Origin: Actinoplanes sp. NBC_00393
GTDB taxonomy: Bacteria; Actinomycetota; Actinomycetes; Mycobacteriales; Micromonosporaceae
DNA: 64,000 bases
Assembly: GCF_036053395.1 (NCBI RefSeq)
Contig: NZ_CP107942.1
Coordinates: 7,830,501-7,894,500, forward strand
Reading direction: 5' to 3'
A model generated the notes under the pieces. That model was not told the origin of the DNA. It ran no database searches and saw only the letters and a list, made by a program, of their open reading frames with translations. The stretch's first letter is position 1; each line of letters begins with the position of its first letter. This document shows positions 44,298 through 54,338 of this stretch, in pieces. A program made the position numbers and the translations under genes.

Positions 44298-45656
44298 CTA
44301 GAGGTGCGCGCGCAACCGGTTGGCCAGCAGGTCCCCTCGTACGCCGGAGTTGGGGCATCCGCCGAAGTGGTGCAGCGCCACGACCTTGTTGGTGGCCCGG
44401 GACAGCACCGGCGAACCGGACGAACCACCAGCAGTGTCGCAATAGTAGGAGACATCGGAGTGCGCGGCATAACCCGTGTAGTCCGGGTTGTCGACGGCAC
44501 AGTTGCCCGCTTTGTCCCCCTGGCCACCGGCGATCCGGGTGGGTTCACCGGCGGGGTGCTGCGGCACGTAGAGCGCCTGCCCGCGAGCCGGCCGCACGGT
44601 GTCCAGGGTGAGGTAGCCGAACTTCTCGATCGACGCGAACCCGCTGACCGTGAACAGCGTGTAGTCGAGGACCCGATCGGTGGCGAGGACCTTGTCGCCC
44701 CAGACCTTGGTCGGCTTGAACACGTCGTACCCGCCGCACCGAGCGCACTGGTAGTTGAACCACACCTCGGTGTCGTACGCCTCGCCCGACGTGGTCAGGC
44801 AGTGGTTGTTGGTGATCATCCGGTTCTTCGGGCCGGCCCGCCAGCCGGTGCAGAGCTCGGTCCCGTTGATCAGCAGCCGGGCGATCGCCTTCGACTTGGT
44901 GTACGCCACCCGGTCCTTCGTCTGGTAGCAGACAGCGTCGGTGGAGGTGTCGGCCCCGCACACCGATTCCTCCCGGCCCGGCGAAGCAGGCGCTGACTCG
45001 CCCCGCCCGAAGCCGCGGGCCACCTGGTCGACGTGCACACCGAGGCGGCCGAGTGCCGACCCCAGCCCGAGCGGGTCGACCGCCCGATGCACCTCGAGAA
45101 CCGCCGTGTCACCGGTGATCGACATCGCCCAGCGACTGTCCGCGTCACCCGCGTCGTACCGGTAGGACTCGGTGCCCTCCGGGTTCGACACGGTCAGGTA
45201 GTCGCCGGGCAGCATCGCGATCCGGTCGAAGTGCAGCTTGACGTACGAAGCCCCCGGGTAGTGGAACTTCTCCTTCTGCGGCCCGGACAGCGCACCGAGC
45301 AGCCGGTTCACCGACAGCAGTTCACCGATCCGCTGCCGTCCGGTCGACTCGGCCCGCGCTGATTCGAGCGGACGGTCGTGTGCCTCACTCCGGCCCTCGG
45401 GGGCCGCCGCGCTTCCGGACGGCGATGGCTTCGTCTTCGCCGCCGGGCGTTCCGCCACGCGGCCCGCCTCGGGCACCGGGACGGTCGCGGTGGGCGCCTC
45501 CCCATGCACCGCCACCGGGGTACGCGCCACACCCGGCGCCTCGTGCCAGGTGCCGACGGGCCGATCGCCGGTGTGCGTCAACGCCACCGCGCCGGCCGTT
45601 CCGACCAGCGCCAATGCGGCGCACGTTCCGATCACGATGCCTGTCCTGCGTCGCAT
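44298..45656 (-). CDS. Secreted trypsin-like serine protease
   Basis: 452 residues. An N-terminal signal or anchor (IVIGTCAALALVGTAGAVAL, about 6-25) is followed by an Ala/Pro-rich linker to 110 and a propeptide-like domain (FHYPGASYVKLHFDR, TGDTAVLEVHR). The chymotrypsin-fold domain starts near 215: NRMITNNHCLTT (His), VLDYTLFTVSG (Asp) and CDTAGGSSGSPVL (Ser), with cysteines in likely disulfide pairs. The layout resembles Glu-specific endopeptidases and lysyl-endopeptidase-like secreted proteases of soil actinobacteria. ATG 45656 has GGGAGTGGC directly upstream. Confidence 0.9.
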   Translation of the reverse strand: MRRRTGIVIGTCAALALVGTAGAVALTHTGDRPVGTWHEAPGVARTPVAVHGEAPTATVPVPEAGRVAERPAAKTKPSPSGSAAAPEGRSEAHDRPLESARAESTGRQRIGELLSVNRLLGALSGPQKEKFHYPGASYVKLHFDRIAMLPGDYLTVSNPEGTESYRYDAGDADSRWAMSITGDTAVLEVHRAVDPLGLGSALGRLGVHVDQVARGFGRGESAPASPGREESVCGADTSTDAVCYQTKDRVAYTKSKAIARLLINGTELCTGWRAGPKNRMITNNHCLTTSGEAYDTEVWFNYQCARCGGYDVFKPTKVWGDKVLATDRVLDYTLFTVSGFASIEKFGYLTLDTVRPARGQALYVPQHPAGEPTRIAGGQGDKAGNCAVDNPDYTGYAAHSDVSYYCDTAGGSSGSPVLSRATNKVVALHHFGGCPNSGVRGDLLANRLRAHL

Positions 45657-45748
45657 GCCACTCCCGCTACGTTCGTCGGCCCGTTTCGCACCTGTGTAAC
45701 GAGCCACGTACGGACGCGACGCGCCGCACGAAAGTGCACACTTGGTCG

Positions 45749-46969
45749 GTGCGCATCACGTCCGCCCTCATCGACCCGGCGTTGCTGGATCTGCCGTGGC
45801 ACATTCCGCTCGAGGATTGGCCGGCTGACCACCTGGTCGCACTTCCGCAGGGCATTTCGCGACACGTCGTCCGGTTCGTCAAGCTGAACGACGTCGTCTA
45901 CGCGATGAAGGAGACCCGGGAGCGGATCGCCGAGAAGGAGTACGACCTGCTTCGTGCCCTGGAGCGGATCGACTTCCCGGCCGTGCAGGCGATCGCGATC
46001 GCCACCGACCGGCAGACCAAGGACGGCGAGCCGCTGGAGACCGTTCTGGTCACCCGGCATCTGCAGTTCTCGCTGCCGTACCGTGCGCTGTTCTCCCGCG
46101 TGCTGCGGCCGGAGACGATGAACCGGCTGCTGGACGCCCTCGCCGCGCTGATCGTGCGGATGCACCTCACCGGTTTCTCGTGGGGTGACTGCTCGCTGTC
46201 GAACACGCTGTTCCGGCGGGATGCCGGCGCCTTCGCGGCGTACCTGGTGGATGCCGAGACCGGCAATCTGTACCCGAAGCTCTCCGAGGGGCAGCGCAGC
46301 GAGGACATCGAGATCCTGCGGCTGAACATCTTCGGCGAGTGCCTCGACCTGCAGGCCGCCGAGCTGCTGCACGAGTCGATCGACCCGGAGAAGGTGGTCG
46401 ACGACATCGTGGCCCGCTACGACCGGTTGTGGCACGAGGTGACGTACGAGCAGCAGGTGGCGAAGGACGCCCGGCACCACATCGAGCGGCGGATCCGGCG
46501 GCTCAACGAGATGGGCTTCGACGTCGCCGAGGTGTCGATGTCCACCATGGACGGCGGCTACAAGGTCCGGCCGAAGGTGGTCGACGCCGGCTACCACACC
46601 CGGCGGCTGATGCGGCTGACCGGCTTGGACGCCGAGGAGAACCAGGCCCGGCAGCTGCTCAACGACCTGGACACGTACCGGGCGGAGAGCCACCTGACCG
46701 ACGAGCAGCAGGCCGCGCACCGCTGGCTGACCGAGGTCTTCGAGCCGGTGGTCCGGGCGGTGCCCGCGCACCTGCGCCGCAAGCTGGAGCCGCAGGAGAT
46801 CTTCTCGCAGATCATCCAGCACAAGTGGCTGCTGTCCGAGCGCGCCGGGCGGGACGTCGGGATGGCTCCGGCGGTGCAGTCGTACCTGACCGAGGTGCTG
46901 GTCAACAAGCCCGACGAGCAGGCCGTGCTGGGTGTGGAGGCGGATTCACTGAGCGGCGGCCTGGTTTAG
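45749..46969 (+). CDS. DUF4032 domain protein, kinase-like N-terminal lobe
   Basis: 406 residues. The N-terminal half is related to lipopolysaccharide-kinase folds: VVRFVKLNDVVYAMKETRER supplies the ATP-binding Lys, MHLTGFSWGDCSLSNTLF resembles the catalytic loop, and AAYLVDAETGNLYP the metal-binding Asp. The C-terminal half carries the DUF4032 region (HIERRIRRLNEMGFDVAEV, MDGGYKVRPKVVDAGYHTRRL). The natural substrate is unknown. The GTG at 45749 is the first codon that keeps the conserved start VRITSALIDPALL. It overlaps the convergent channel gene by 24 bp. Confidence 0.85.
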   Translation: MRITSALIDPALLDLPWHIPLEDWPADHLVALPQGISRHVVRFVKLNDVVYAMKETRERIAEKEYDLLRALERIDFPAVQAIAIATDRQTKDGEPLETVLVTRHLQFSLPYRALFSRVLRPETMNRLLDALAALIVRMHLTGFSWGDCSLSNTLFRRDAGAFAAYLVDAETGNLYPKLSEGQRSEDIEILRLNIFGECLDLQAAELLHESIDPEKVVDDIVARYDRLWHEVTYEQQVAKDARHHIERRIRRLNEMGFDVAEVSMSTMDGGYKVRPKVVDAGYHTRRLMRLTGLDAEENQARQLLNDLDTYRAESHLTDEQQAAHRWLTEVFEPVVRAVPAHLRRKLEPQEIFSQIIQHKWLLSERAGRDVGMAPAVQSYLTEVLVNKPDEQAVLGVEADSLSGGLV

Positions 46970-48712
46970 CGGCGGGCTCGCCAGCTCGACCAGCGCCCGC
47001 AGGCCACCGCGCCGGGCGACCACCAGGATCCGGTCGCCCTCGGCCAGCACCCGCCGGCGATCCGGCACCCAGTCGACCCATTCCTCACCGGCGGCGGACA
47101 TGCCGATCACCCGGGCCGCACCGGGGTGGTCGGCGTGTTCCAGCGGCGCGCCGTCCAAGGTGGAGCCCGCGTAGACGGTGACCGTGCCGACCATGACGGC
47201 GTGCCGGTCGACCGGGATGGTGGCGTGCACGTCCCGTTCCAGCAGGGCGGCCGCGAACACCGGCGCGCACAGCCGGGACACACTGCGCGAGATGTCGATC
47301 TGGAACGCCGACTCGACCCGTTTCGCGAAGTCGTCGTCGAAGAGCCGCAGCACCACCCGCAGATCTTCGCGGGCGCTCCGGGCGCGCAGGGCGGCCTGCA
47401 GGTTCACCGGGTCGTTGGTGGAGAGCACGACCAGCGCCCGGCAGGTGTCGATCGAGGCGGCCTGCAGGGTCTCTTCCGACGAGGCGTCACCCACGATCAC
47501 CGGAACGCCGCGGTGCCGGGCGGCCTTCACTCCACGGGCTTCCGCGTGCCGGTCGATCGCGACCACCGCGATGCCCAGGTCGTGCAGTTGCCGCAGCACC
47601 TGGGTGCCGACGTTGCCGAGACCGACCAGCACGATGTGGTCGCGGATCCCGCCGGCGATCCGGCCCTGGCTGAGCGCCAGGCGCGCGTTCACCATGCCGT
47701 CCACCACCGCGGCCGTGATCAGCGGGATGATCGCCAGGCCGGCCAGGGTCAGCACGAGCTGCGCGATCTGGGCCACCGCGGGCCGGCCGACCTCCACATC
47801 GGACGAGCCGACCGCGGTCAGCAGCGTCACGTAGATCGACTCCCAGAACGCGTAGTGCGGCTGGTCGAACCGGCTCAGCACGGCGCCGGCGACGATCGTG
47901 ATCGCCACGGTGATCAGGACTGCCATGCCGAGTTTGCGGTTGAGCGCGGCGCGGAAGACCCGCCCGATCGCCCGGAACGGCCGGCGACGGCGTCCGGCGC
48001 GGGCCAGCAGCCGCCGGGTCACGTCTTCGCCGGGCCGGCGGCCGACGGCCTCGGCCAGGACCAGGTCGCCGGGTTGCGCCGCCTCGCGCCCCGGCTCGGC
48101 CGGCAACACTTCGACCGCGCCATCGGCGCTGGTGGTGGTCAGGGTGAGCACGATCCGGCGGTCGGCGACGTCGGAGCGGTGAGCGACATAGAGGGTACGG
48201 TCAGCGCGCCGGAAGTGCGTCGGAGCGACCTCGCCCAGCGCCGCCGCGACGAAGGCCGGCGCGGCCATCTCGGCGTCGGAGAGCACCGCGCAGTCCGGGA
48301 AGAGCCGGACCACGCTGTCGCCGAGCCCGGTGCTGAACATCCGCACCACGACCCGCAGGTTCGCCTCCACCTCGCGGGCGCAGAGCGCGGCGTGCAGGTT
48401 GACCATGTCGTCCGGCATGATCAGCGCGAGCGCCGTCGCACCGGCGAGCCCGGCCTCGCGGAACGTCCGCTCGTCCAGCCGGTCGGCCTTGCGCCACTCG
48501 ACGCCGTGCTCCCGCAGCGCGGCCAGATCAGGCACATCCGGGCGCAACCGGTGCGGAGTGATCACTGTGATCCGGATCCGGTGCCGGGAATTCGCCAGCT
48601 CCTCGGCGAGCGTGTAGACGAGTGCGTCAGCGCCGCAAAGCACCAGGTGAGGACGGTTGTCCCCGGTGGATTGTGGGGAGTCGGCAACGTCTTCGGCGGG
48701 AACGACACTCAC
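46946..48712 (-). CDS. Ion channel protein with two RCK/TrkA-N-type domains (Castor/Pollux-like)
   Basis: 588 residues. An N-terminal nucleotide-binding domain (HLVLCGADALVYTLAEELAN, about 22-41) is followed by a basic linker. Two helices with a pore loop come next: LNRKLGMAVLITVAITIVAGAV, FWESIYVTLLTAVGSSDVEVG (filter-like region) and VLTLAGLAIIPLITAAVVD. A second TrkA-N domain (DHIVLVGLGNVGTQVLRQL) and a C-terminal TrkA-C-like part follow. Pore sequence TAVGSSD lacks the K+ GYG filter, as in CASTOR-like channels. GTG 48712 has TACGAT 8 nt upstream. Ion selectivity cannot be told. Confidence 0.87.
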   Translation of the reverse strand: MSVVPAEDVADSPQSTGDNRPHLVLCGADALVYTLAEELANSRHRIRITVITPHRLRPDVPDLAALREHGVEWRKADRLDERTFREAGLAGATALALIMPDDMVNLHAALCAREVEANLRVVVRMFSTGLGDSVVRLFPDCAVLSDAEMAAPAFVAAALGEVAPTHFRRADRTLYVAHRSDVADRRIVLTLTTTSADGAVEVLPAEPGREAAQPGDLVLAEAVGRRPGEDVTRRLLARAGRRRRPFRAIGRVFRAALNRKLGMAVLITVAITIVAGAVLSRFDQPHYAFWESIYVTLLTAVGSSDVEVGRPAVAQIAQLVLTLAGLAIIPLITAAVVDGMVNARLALSQGRIAGGIRDHIVLVGLGNVGTQVLRQLHDLGIAVVAIDRHAEARGVKAARHRGVPVIVGDASSEETLQAASIDTCRALVVLSTNDPVNLQAALRARSAREDLRVVLRLFDDDFAKRVESAFQIDISRSVSRLCAPVFAAALLERDVHATIPVDRHAVMVGTVTVYAGSTLDGAPLEHADHPGAARVIGMSAAGEEWVDWVPDRRRVLAEGDRILVVARRGGLRALVELASPPLNQAAAQ

Positions 48713-48836
48713 GTCCGCAGATCGTAGTCAGCCGGAACCCGCTCGCGGGGCCGCTCGTTGCCACATCCGAACCATTCGTCCGACTTGGTGGGTATGTCCC
48801 CAAACCCCATCGTCCGATGTGGCTGGAGAGATTCAA

Positions 48837-49814
48837 GTGCGCAAGTTGTGGAGTGCCGGAGCGATCGCCTGTGGTTTGCTCCTCCTCGGAGCCGCGCCCG
48901 CCCGGGCTGATCAGCTGCCGAACCCCAGCGCGGTGGACGGGCCGTTGACCGCCCTCGGCCACGCGCTGGAGCCGACCAACGACTGGCGGCTGTCCAGCCC
49001 CGTCGCGTCGGATCCGCTCAGCGGCGAACCGCTGGTGACCTTCCAACCCGGCGACCGGCAGCTCCTCGCGGTGCAGCCGGGCACCGGCAACGGGCTGACC
49101 GAGGCGGTCCCCGGGCAGCAGCAGGGCCGGCGGACCGGGAAGCCGGCCGACCGGCGCCGGCTCGCGCCCGCCGCCGACGTGATCAGCCGGACCGTGCCCG
49201 CCCCGCAGGACGAGCCGAGCGGCCCGCTCGGCGGCCTGCCCATCCAGGGCATCCCGATGCCGCTGGCCGGCCAGGACATGAAGCTGGCCAACGTGCCGGT
49301 CGACCAGATCGCCGGCGGAACCGTCTTCGGCGGCCTCACGCCGGCCGGCACGCCCACGGCAGCCGGGACCGACACCCGGACACCGGCCGCCGACGAGCGC
49401 CCGACGGCTCGCGCCGAGCGGCAGAGTGCCGACTTCCCGCTGCTCGGTGGGCTCGACGGCACCACCACGGTCGACGACCTCCAGCAGCAGATCGTCGACT
49501 TCCGGTCGGACGTCGCCGGGCTGCCGCTCGGCGGCGCCCCGGTGCGGGTGAACCCGGCCGACAACACACGCCCGGCCGACGACGCACGCCCAGCCGACGA
49601 CACGCGTCCGGCCCGCGACGCACGCTCGGCCCGCGATGCGCGCCCGGTCAGCCCGGCCCGCGACGCACGCCCGGTTGACCCGGCTCTCGACGCACGGCCG
49701 ACCCAGTCGGCCAGCGCCACGAAGGCTCCGGCCGACACCGACGCGCCCGCCACCGCCGAGGTGGACGACCCGCGCCTGCACGAGGAGCCGGTCGAAGGTT
49801 TCGGCGGCCAGTAG
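48837..49814 (+). CDS. Secreted low-complexity protein with Arg-Pro/Ala-Asp repeats
   Basis: 325 residues, family not recognised. The signal peptide is VRKLWSAGAIACGLLLLGAAPARA, cleaved before DQ. The mature part begins NPSAVDGPLTALGHALEPTNDW, has QPGDRQLLAVQPGTGNG and two GGLP(I/L) motifs. Residues about 240-300 repeat a DARPA/DTRPA-like hexapeptide about nine times before an acidic end. GTG 48837 has GGAGAG 6 nt upstream. It is divergent from the channel gene. A cell-surface spacer or matrix role is possible but unsupported. Confidence 0.72.
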   Translation: MRKLWSAGAIACGLLLLGAAPARADQLPNPSAVDGPLTALGHALEPTNDWRLSSPVASDPLSGEPLVTFQPGDRQLLAVQPGTGNGLTEAVPGQQQGRRTGKPADRRRLAPAADVISRTVPAPQDEPSGPLGGLPIQGIPMPLAGQDMKLANVPVDQIAGGTVFGGLTPAGTPTAAGTDTRTPAADERPTARAERQSADFPLLGGLDGTTTVDDLQQQIVDFRSDVAGLPLGGAPVRVNPADNTRPADDARPADDTRPARDARSARDARPVSPARDARPVDPALDARPTQSASATKAPADTDAPATAEVDDPRLHEEPVEGFGGQ

Positions 49815-49825
49815 TCGTTGCCCCA

Positions 49826-49868
49826 GCGAAAGCGCGCGCCGTCAACGTCCAGCGGCGCGCGCTTTCGC
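49826..49868 (+). terminator. 16-bp perfect hairpin
   Basis: GCGAAAGCGCGCGCCG (49826-49841) pairs fully with CGGCGCGCGCTTTCGC (49853-49868) over an 11-nt loop. It follows the stop codon at 49814 and precedes ATG 49910. There is no T-run. Confidence 0.75.
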
Positions 49869-49909
49869 GTACCCGGGCACGCACGCATCGGGCAGCGGAC
49901 AATCAGGGC

Positions 49910-50419
49910 ATGCAGACCTTTCTGCCGTTCCCGGATTTCATCGCGAGCGCCAAGGCGCTCGACACCAAGCGGCTGGGCAAGCAGCGCGTCGAGACCATCC
50001 AGGTGCTGCGCGGTCTGACCCAGCCGGGGTACGGGTGGCGACACCACCCCGCGGTCAAGATGTGGCACGGGTACGAGGAAGCCCTGGTCCGGTACGGCCT
50101 GGACATGTGCGATGTGTGGACCGCCACCGGTCGCGCCGACACCTGTGCCGCCACGCTCCTGGTGGACCTGCGGGCGGCCACCGGCATCGACACCGTCCGG
50201 ACCGAACAGGAACTCGCCGCGGCCGGCGACCTCCCGCCCTGGCTCGGCGACGAGGACGTGCACCGCAGTCACCGGTCCGCGCTGCTCCGCAAGGAACCGG
50301 ACCACTACCGGCCGTTGTTCGGCCCGGACCTCGCCGACGACCTGCCGTACGTCTGGCCGGTGTCGGACCGCCCTAGCTCTCTGGCGACTCCACCGACAGA
50401 TCCCAGCTCAGCAGGGTGA
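49910..50419 (+). CDS. MSMEG_6728 family protein (endonuclease V-like)
   Basis: 169 residues. It begins MQTFLPFPDFIASAKALDTK, then LGKQRVETIQVLRGLTQPGYG, HHPAVKMWHGYEEALVRYG and HRSHRSALLRKEPDHYRPLF. This matches the MSMEG_6728 family, which shares its core with T4-type pyrimidine-dimer DNA glycosylases; a repair role is possible but unproven. It stands alone, and its last 47 bp overlap the 3' end of a convergent acetyltransferase. Confidence 0.85.
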   Translation: MQTFLPFPDFIASAKALDTKRLGKQRVETIQVLRGLTQPGYGWRHHPAVKMWHGYEEALVRYGLDMCDVWTATGRADTCAATLLVDLRAATGIDTVRTEQELAAAGDLPPWLGDEDVHRSHRSALLRKEPDHYRPLFGPDLADDLPYVWPVSDRPSSLATPPTDPSSAG

Positions 50420-50804
50420 ACGTCATCTCCTCCAGCGCACCCGCCCGGCGATAGGTGGCGAGCGCCGCCTTGTTGTCGGACTCGGTGGCCACCCACATGC
50501 CGTAGCAGCCGTTGTTCCGGGCCACCTCGGCGAGCGCGTCGACCAGCGCGGTGCCGATCCCCTGAAGCCGCGCGACCGGTGCCACACCCAGCTCGTAGAC
50601 CAGCATCTCGGTGCCCTTGTCCGGGTGGGTCGTCTCCACCCCGGAGATCATCCCGATCGGGCGGTTCGCGTCGTCGTACGCCAGGAGCAGGTGGTGCGTG
50701 GGGTCGGCGAGGAAGCGCTGCGTGGCGGCCTCCAGCGGTGGCGCGTCGAAGAGATCGGCCGCGCGATGCACGTCAGCGACGGCGGTGACACGTTCGATGC
50801 GCAT
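50373..50804 (-). CDS. GNAT family N-acetyltransferase (AAC(3)-I-like fold)
   Basis: 143 residues. MLVYELGVAPVARLQGIGTALVDALAEVA is the CoA-binding strand-helix pair, and ATESDNKAALATYRRAGALEE closes the domain. It resembles the small AAC(3)-I-type group, but an antibiotic role cannot be assumed: many chromosomal members act on other amines. TATCGT lies 7 nt before ATG 50804, so it is probably leaderless. Its C-terminus is encoded opposite the end of the MSMEG_6728-type gene (47-bp overlap). Confidence 0.82.
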   Translation of the reverse strand: MRIERVTAVADVHRAADLFDAPPLEAATQRFLADPTHHLLLAYDDANRPIGMISGVETTHPDKGTEMLVYELGVAPVARLQGIGTALVDALAEVARNNGCYGMWVATESDNKAALATYRRAGALEEMTFTLLSWDLSVESPES

Positions 50805-50907
50805 GGCGCCCACGATAGTCAGGGTCTCCGCGCGTCCGGCGTACTCGTCGCCTTCGCTGCGCTCGGTAGCATGACGTGCCGATACGGTGGCGGAGAAGGG
50901 CGGCGAG

Positions 50908-52485
50908 ATGGCGGTTCCGGCGCGCAGCGAGACCCCGGACGAGGGTGAGCGGACGGAACGGCTCGGCTCCGGGCCGGACCGGGAGTATGCGGATCCGGTC
51001 GACCCCTGGGCGGCGGCCGAGGCTGCGGCGATCGCTGCCAACGGGCACGTTCCGTACCACCTGGCAGACCCGCACGCGCCGGCCCAGCCGAACTCGACGT
51101 GGACCATTCCGGGGGCGCAGGAAGGGGCACCGGACGCTACGAAAAGCGTGCGTAGGTCGTACCGGAAAGGGGTTTGGGCGGCGTGCGCAGCCGGCGCCGT
51201 CGCACTCGGCGTGGCCGCCGCAGTGATCTTCTGGCCCGGCTACCCGGCCCTCGACTTCCACTCATTGGACCAGGAGAAACGGTACGACGCGCAGGTGCCG
51301 ATCTCGTCGAGCTGGTCGAACGCCGAGGTGGCCGGCGACCGGGTCTACTACGCCAGCTCGGACTCGGACGGCAATCTCGGCGTGGTCGCGGTCGACGCCG
51401 AGTCACGCGACGAACTCTGGCGCACCAGGGTGTCCAGTCCCGGCGCCACCGCCTGGCAGCAGATGGTGGCACTCCCCGCGGGCGTGGCCGTCTTCTCCAC
51501 GCTCACCTCGTCCAGCAAGATCCAGATGGTCTTCCTGGACGCCGAGGACAACGGCCGCAAGCTGTGGGAATGGCCGATGGGCAGCTCGGACGTCATGCAT
51601 TTCGGGGCGAAGACGGCGGTGCTGTCCGACCGCGGCGAGGGCCGGCTGCTCTGGATCGACCTGGCCACCGGCAAGGTGAAACTCGAGCAGGACGACAAGG
51701 ACTCGTCGCTGATGGTGCCGGTCAGCACCGCGGACGATCTGGCCCGCCCGGCCGGCGTCTTCGGCCGCTTCCTCGACCCGGCCTACGGCGACGCCCGGAT
51801 CGTGCAGATCAACGGCGACAGCTCGGCGAACGTCTACGACATCGACTCCGGCAAACTGCTCAAATCCCGCGACAGTGTGGCCACCACCAGCAACGAGGTG
51901 CTCGCCCACGACGGCCGGCTGTACGTGCAGGACTCCACCGGCAACGCGCAGAAGATCTTCGGGTACGCGCTCGACGAGCTCGGCCTGCCGGTGACGCTCT
52001 ACACCGCCGGGCCGGACGCCTCGATCAGCAAGTTCGCACCCTGCGGCGAGGATCGGCTCTGCTTCGTCGAGACGGACGGCTACGACCGCAAGAAGGACCG
52101 CGTGGTCGCGGTCGACGCCGTCAAGGGCGGCGAGATCTGGCGGACCGACATGCCCGAGATCGAATCCCTGGCGCCGGTCGGCGACTCGGTCCTGGCCACC
52201 ACCAACTCGTCCACCGACGAGGTCGCGCTGCTCGACAAGGACGGCGCCAAAGTGTGGACCGCCACCGGACGGGCCGCCCGGATCGACGGCGGCAACCTGC
52301 TGCGCTTCGCCGACCCGCTCACCATGTCGGTCGGCAACCGGACGCTGTCCGGAGTGCACCTCGGCGACGATCCGGTGGACATGGGCGAGGTGCGGGACGT
52401 GTACACCGCCACCTGCTCGTGGAACACGTCGCTGCTGGCCTGTGTCGGCAAGGAGCAGTTCGTGCTTTACCGTTTCGCCGGCTGA
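50908..52485 (+). CDS. Membrane-anchored PQQ-like beta-propeller protein
   Basis: 525 residues. A cytoplasmic acidic N-terminus (about 1-90; DPVDPWAAAEAAAIAANG) is followed by a single membrane span (about 92-114, AACAAGAVALGVAAAVIF) and an extracellular beta-propeller. Propeller blades carry AVDAESRDELWRTRV, LDAEDNGRKLWEW, IDLATGKVKLEQDD, VDAVKGGEIWRTDMP and LLDKDGAKVWTATG, the typical PQQ-repeat rhythm. No enzyme active site is seen. ATG 50908 is used; an in-frame GTG at 50887 overlaps TACGGT and is less likely. Confidence 0.85.
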   Translation: MAVPARSETPDEGERTERLGSGPDREYADPVDPWAAAEAAAIAANGHVPYHLADPHAPAQPNSTWTIPGAQEGAPDATKSVRRSYRKGVWAACAAGAVALGVAAAVIFWPGYPALDFHSLDQEKRYDAQVPISSSWSNAEVAGDRVYYASSDSDGNLGVVAVDAESRDELWRTRVSSPGATAWQQMVALPAGVAVFSTLTSSSKIQMVFLDAEDNGRKLWEWPMGSSDVMHFGAKTAVLSDRGEGRLLWIDLATGKVKLEQDDKDSSLMVPVSTADDLARPAGVFGRFLDPAYGDARIVQINGDSSANVYDIDSGKLLKSRDSVATTSNEVLAHDGRLYVQDSTGNAQKIFGYALDELGLPVTLYTAGPDASISKFAPCGEDRLCFVETDGYDRKKDRVVAVDAVKGGEIWRTDMPEIESLAPVGDSVLATTNSSTDEVALLDKDGAKVWTATGRAARIDGGNLLRFADPLTMSVGNRTLSGVHLGDDPVDMGEVRDVYTATCSWNTSLLACVGKEQFVLYRFAG

Positions 52486-52499
52486 GCCGTTGATGAGAC

Positions 52500-52530
52500 C
52501 GGGCGGCCTCCCCGTCAGGGAGACCGCCCG
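52500..52530. terminator. Convergent terminator hairpin
   Basis: CGGGCGG-C-CTCCC (52500-52512) and GGGAG-A-CCGCCCG (52518-52530) form a 12-bp stem with one mismatch and a 5-nt loop, between the propeller gene stop (52485) and the msiK-like stop (52548). Confidence 0.7.
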
Positions 52531-52547
52531 ATTCTCAGTTACTCAGA

Positions 52548-53636
<1,089 letters not shown>

Positions 53637-53774
53637 GGTGAATCGACTTCCTTTCCACCGGCAGGAACGTGCCGGACGATCCGAGTAGAAGGAACAGCCC
53701 CGCCACCGTATTTCTTTTTCCCTGGCCTGCCAAGACGGTGACCGCATCACAGGACGTTATGCTGATGCCGGCAC

Positions 53775-53848
53775 GCCCCTGTAGCTCAGATGGCCAGAGC
53801 ACCCGTCTTGTAAACGGGAGGTCGTCGGTTCGATCCCGACCGGGGGCT
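53775..53848 (+). tRNA. tRNA-Thr (anticodon TGT)
   Basis: A 74-nt cloverleaf: acceptor GCCCCTG pairs with CGGGGGC (T·G at one position), D-arm GCTC/GAGC, anticodon stem CCCGT/ACGGG with loop CTTGTAA (TGT at 53809-53811), variable loop AGGTC, and T-arm GTCGG-TTCGATC-CCGAC. The discriminator is T and CCA is not encoded. It ends 4 bp before the stop codon of the probable immunity gene, so it marks the edge of the toxin region. Confidence 0.95.
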
Positions 53849-53852
53849 CTTC

Positions 53853-54338
53853 TCAACTCCAGGGGTTGACCCGCGGAACTCGGCGCCACCTGGCGTTCAG
53901 CCCCTCGAGCTCACCGAGCCGCGGCGCCTGCAACCGCAGCTCGGCGCCGCCGTCGTCCAGCGTCGCGGCCAGGAATCGGTGGTCGAGGGACGCCAGCAAT
54001 TCGCCCAGCGGACCGGTCAGCAAACCCGGTTCCGCAGCGCCGAGGACGTCGATCTGATCTCGCGACTCCAGATCATTGACGTACTCGTCGACGAGGTAGA
54101 AGCCGTCCGGCGCCCAGCCCTCCTCCATCCGGCGGATCAGCCGCTCCCAATAGCGGAATCTGTTCCGGACGGAATAGGTCGGCTCAGCGAGAATCCGGGC
54201 GGTGGCCTGCGGCAGCCGGGCCCGTTCCGCGGCCAGGCGGTGGGCATCGGCGACGTCGATCAATGCCATGGCATCGGCCGGAAGCCGACTCCAGGTCGTC
54301 TCCGTCGCCGGCGCCCACTTCGCCCAGCCGTTATTCAT
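53853..54338 (-). CDS. Probable immunity protein of the ALF-repeat toxin
   Basis: 161 residues, family not recognised. It is soluble, without signal peptide: WAKWAPATETTWSRLPADAM, ILAEPTYSVRNRFRYWERLI, RRMEEGWAPDGFYLVDEYVNDLES. It begins inside the toxin gene end (ATGAATAA overlap at 54331-54338), which gives coupled translation, as in toxin-immunity pairs. It ends at the 3' side of tRNA-Thr. The role is inferred from position and size only; the sequence itself gives no family. Confidence 0.6.
   Translation of the reverse strand: MNNGWAKWAPATETTWSRLPADAMALIDVADAHRLAAERARLPQATARILAEPTYSVRNRFRYWERLIRRMEEGWAPDGFYLVDEYVNDLESRDQIDVLGAAEPGLLTGPLGELLASLDHRFLAATLDDGGAELRLQAPRLGELEGLNARWRRVPRVNPWS

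Noticed and set aside
50373..50804. Aminoglycoside resistance gene
   Set aside because: The fold resembles AAC(3)-I but the sequence gives no proof of antibiotic binding; general GNAT call kept.
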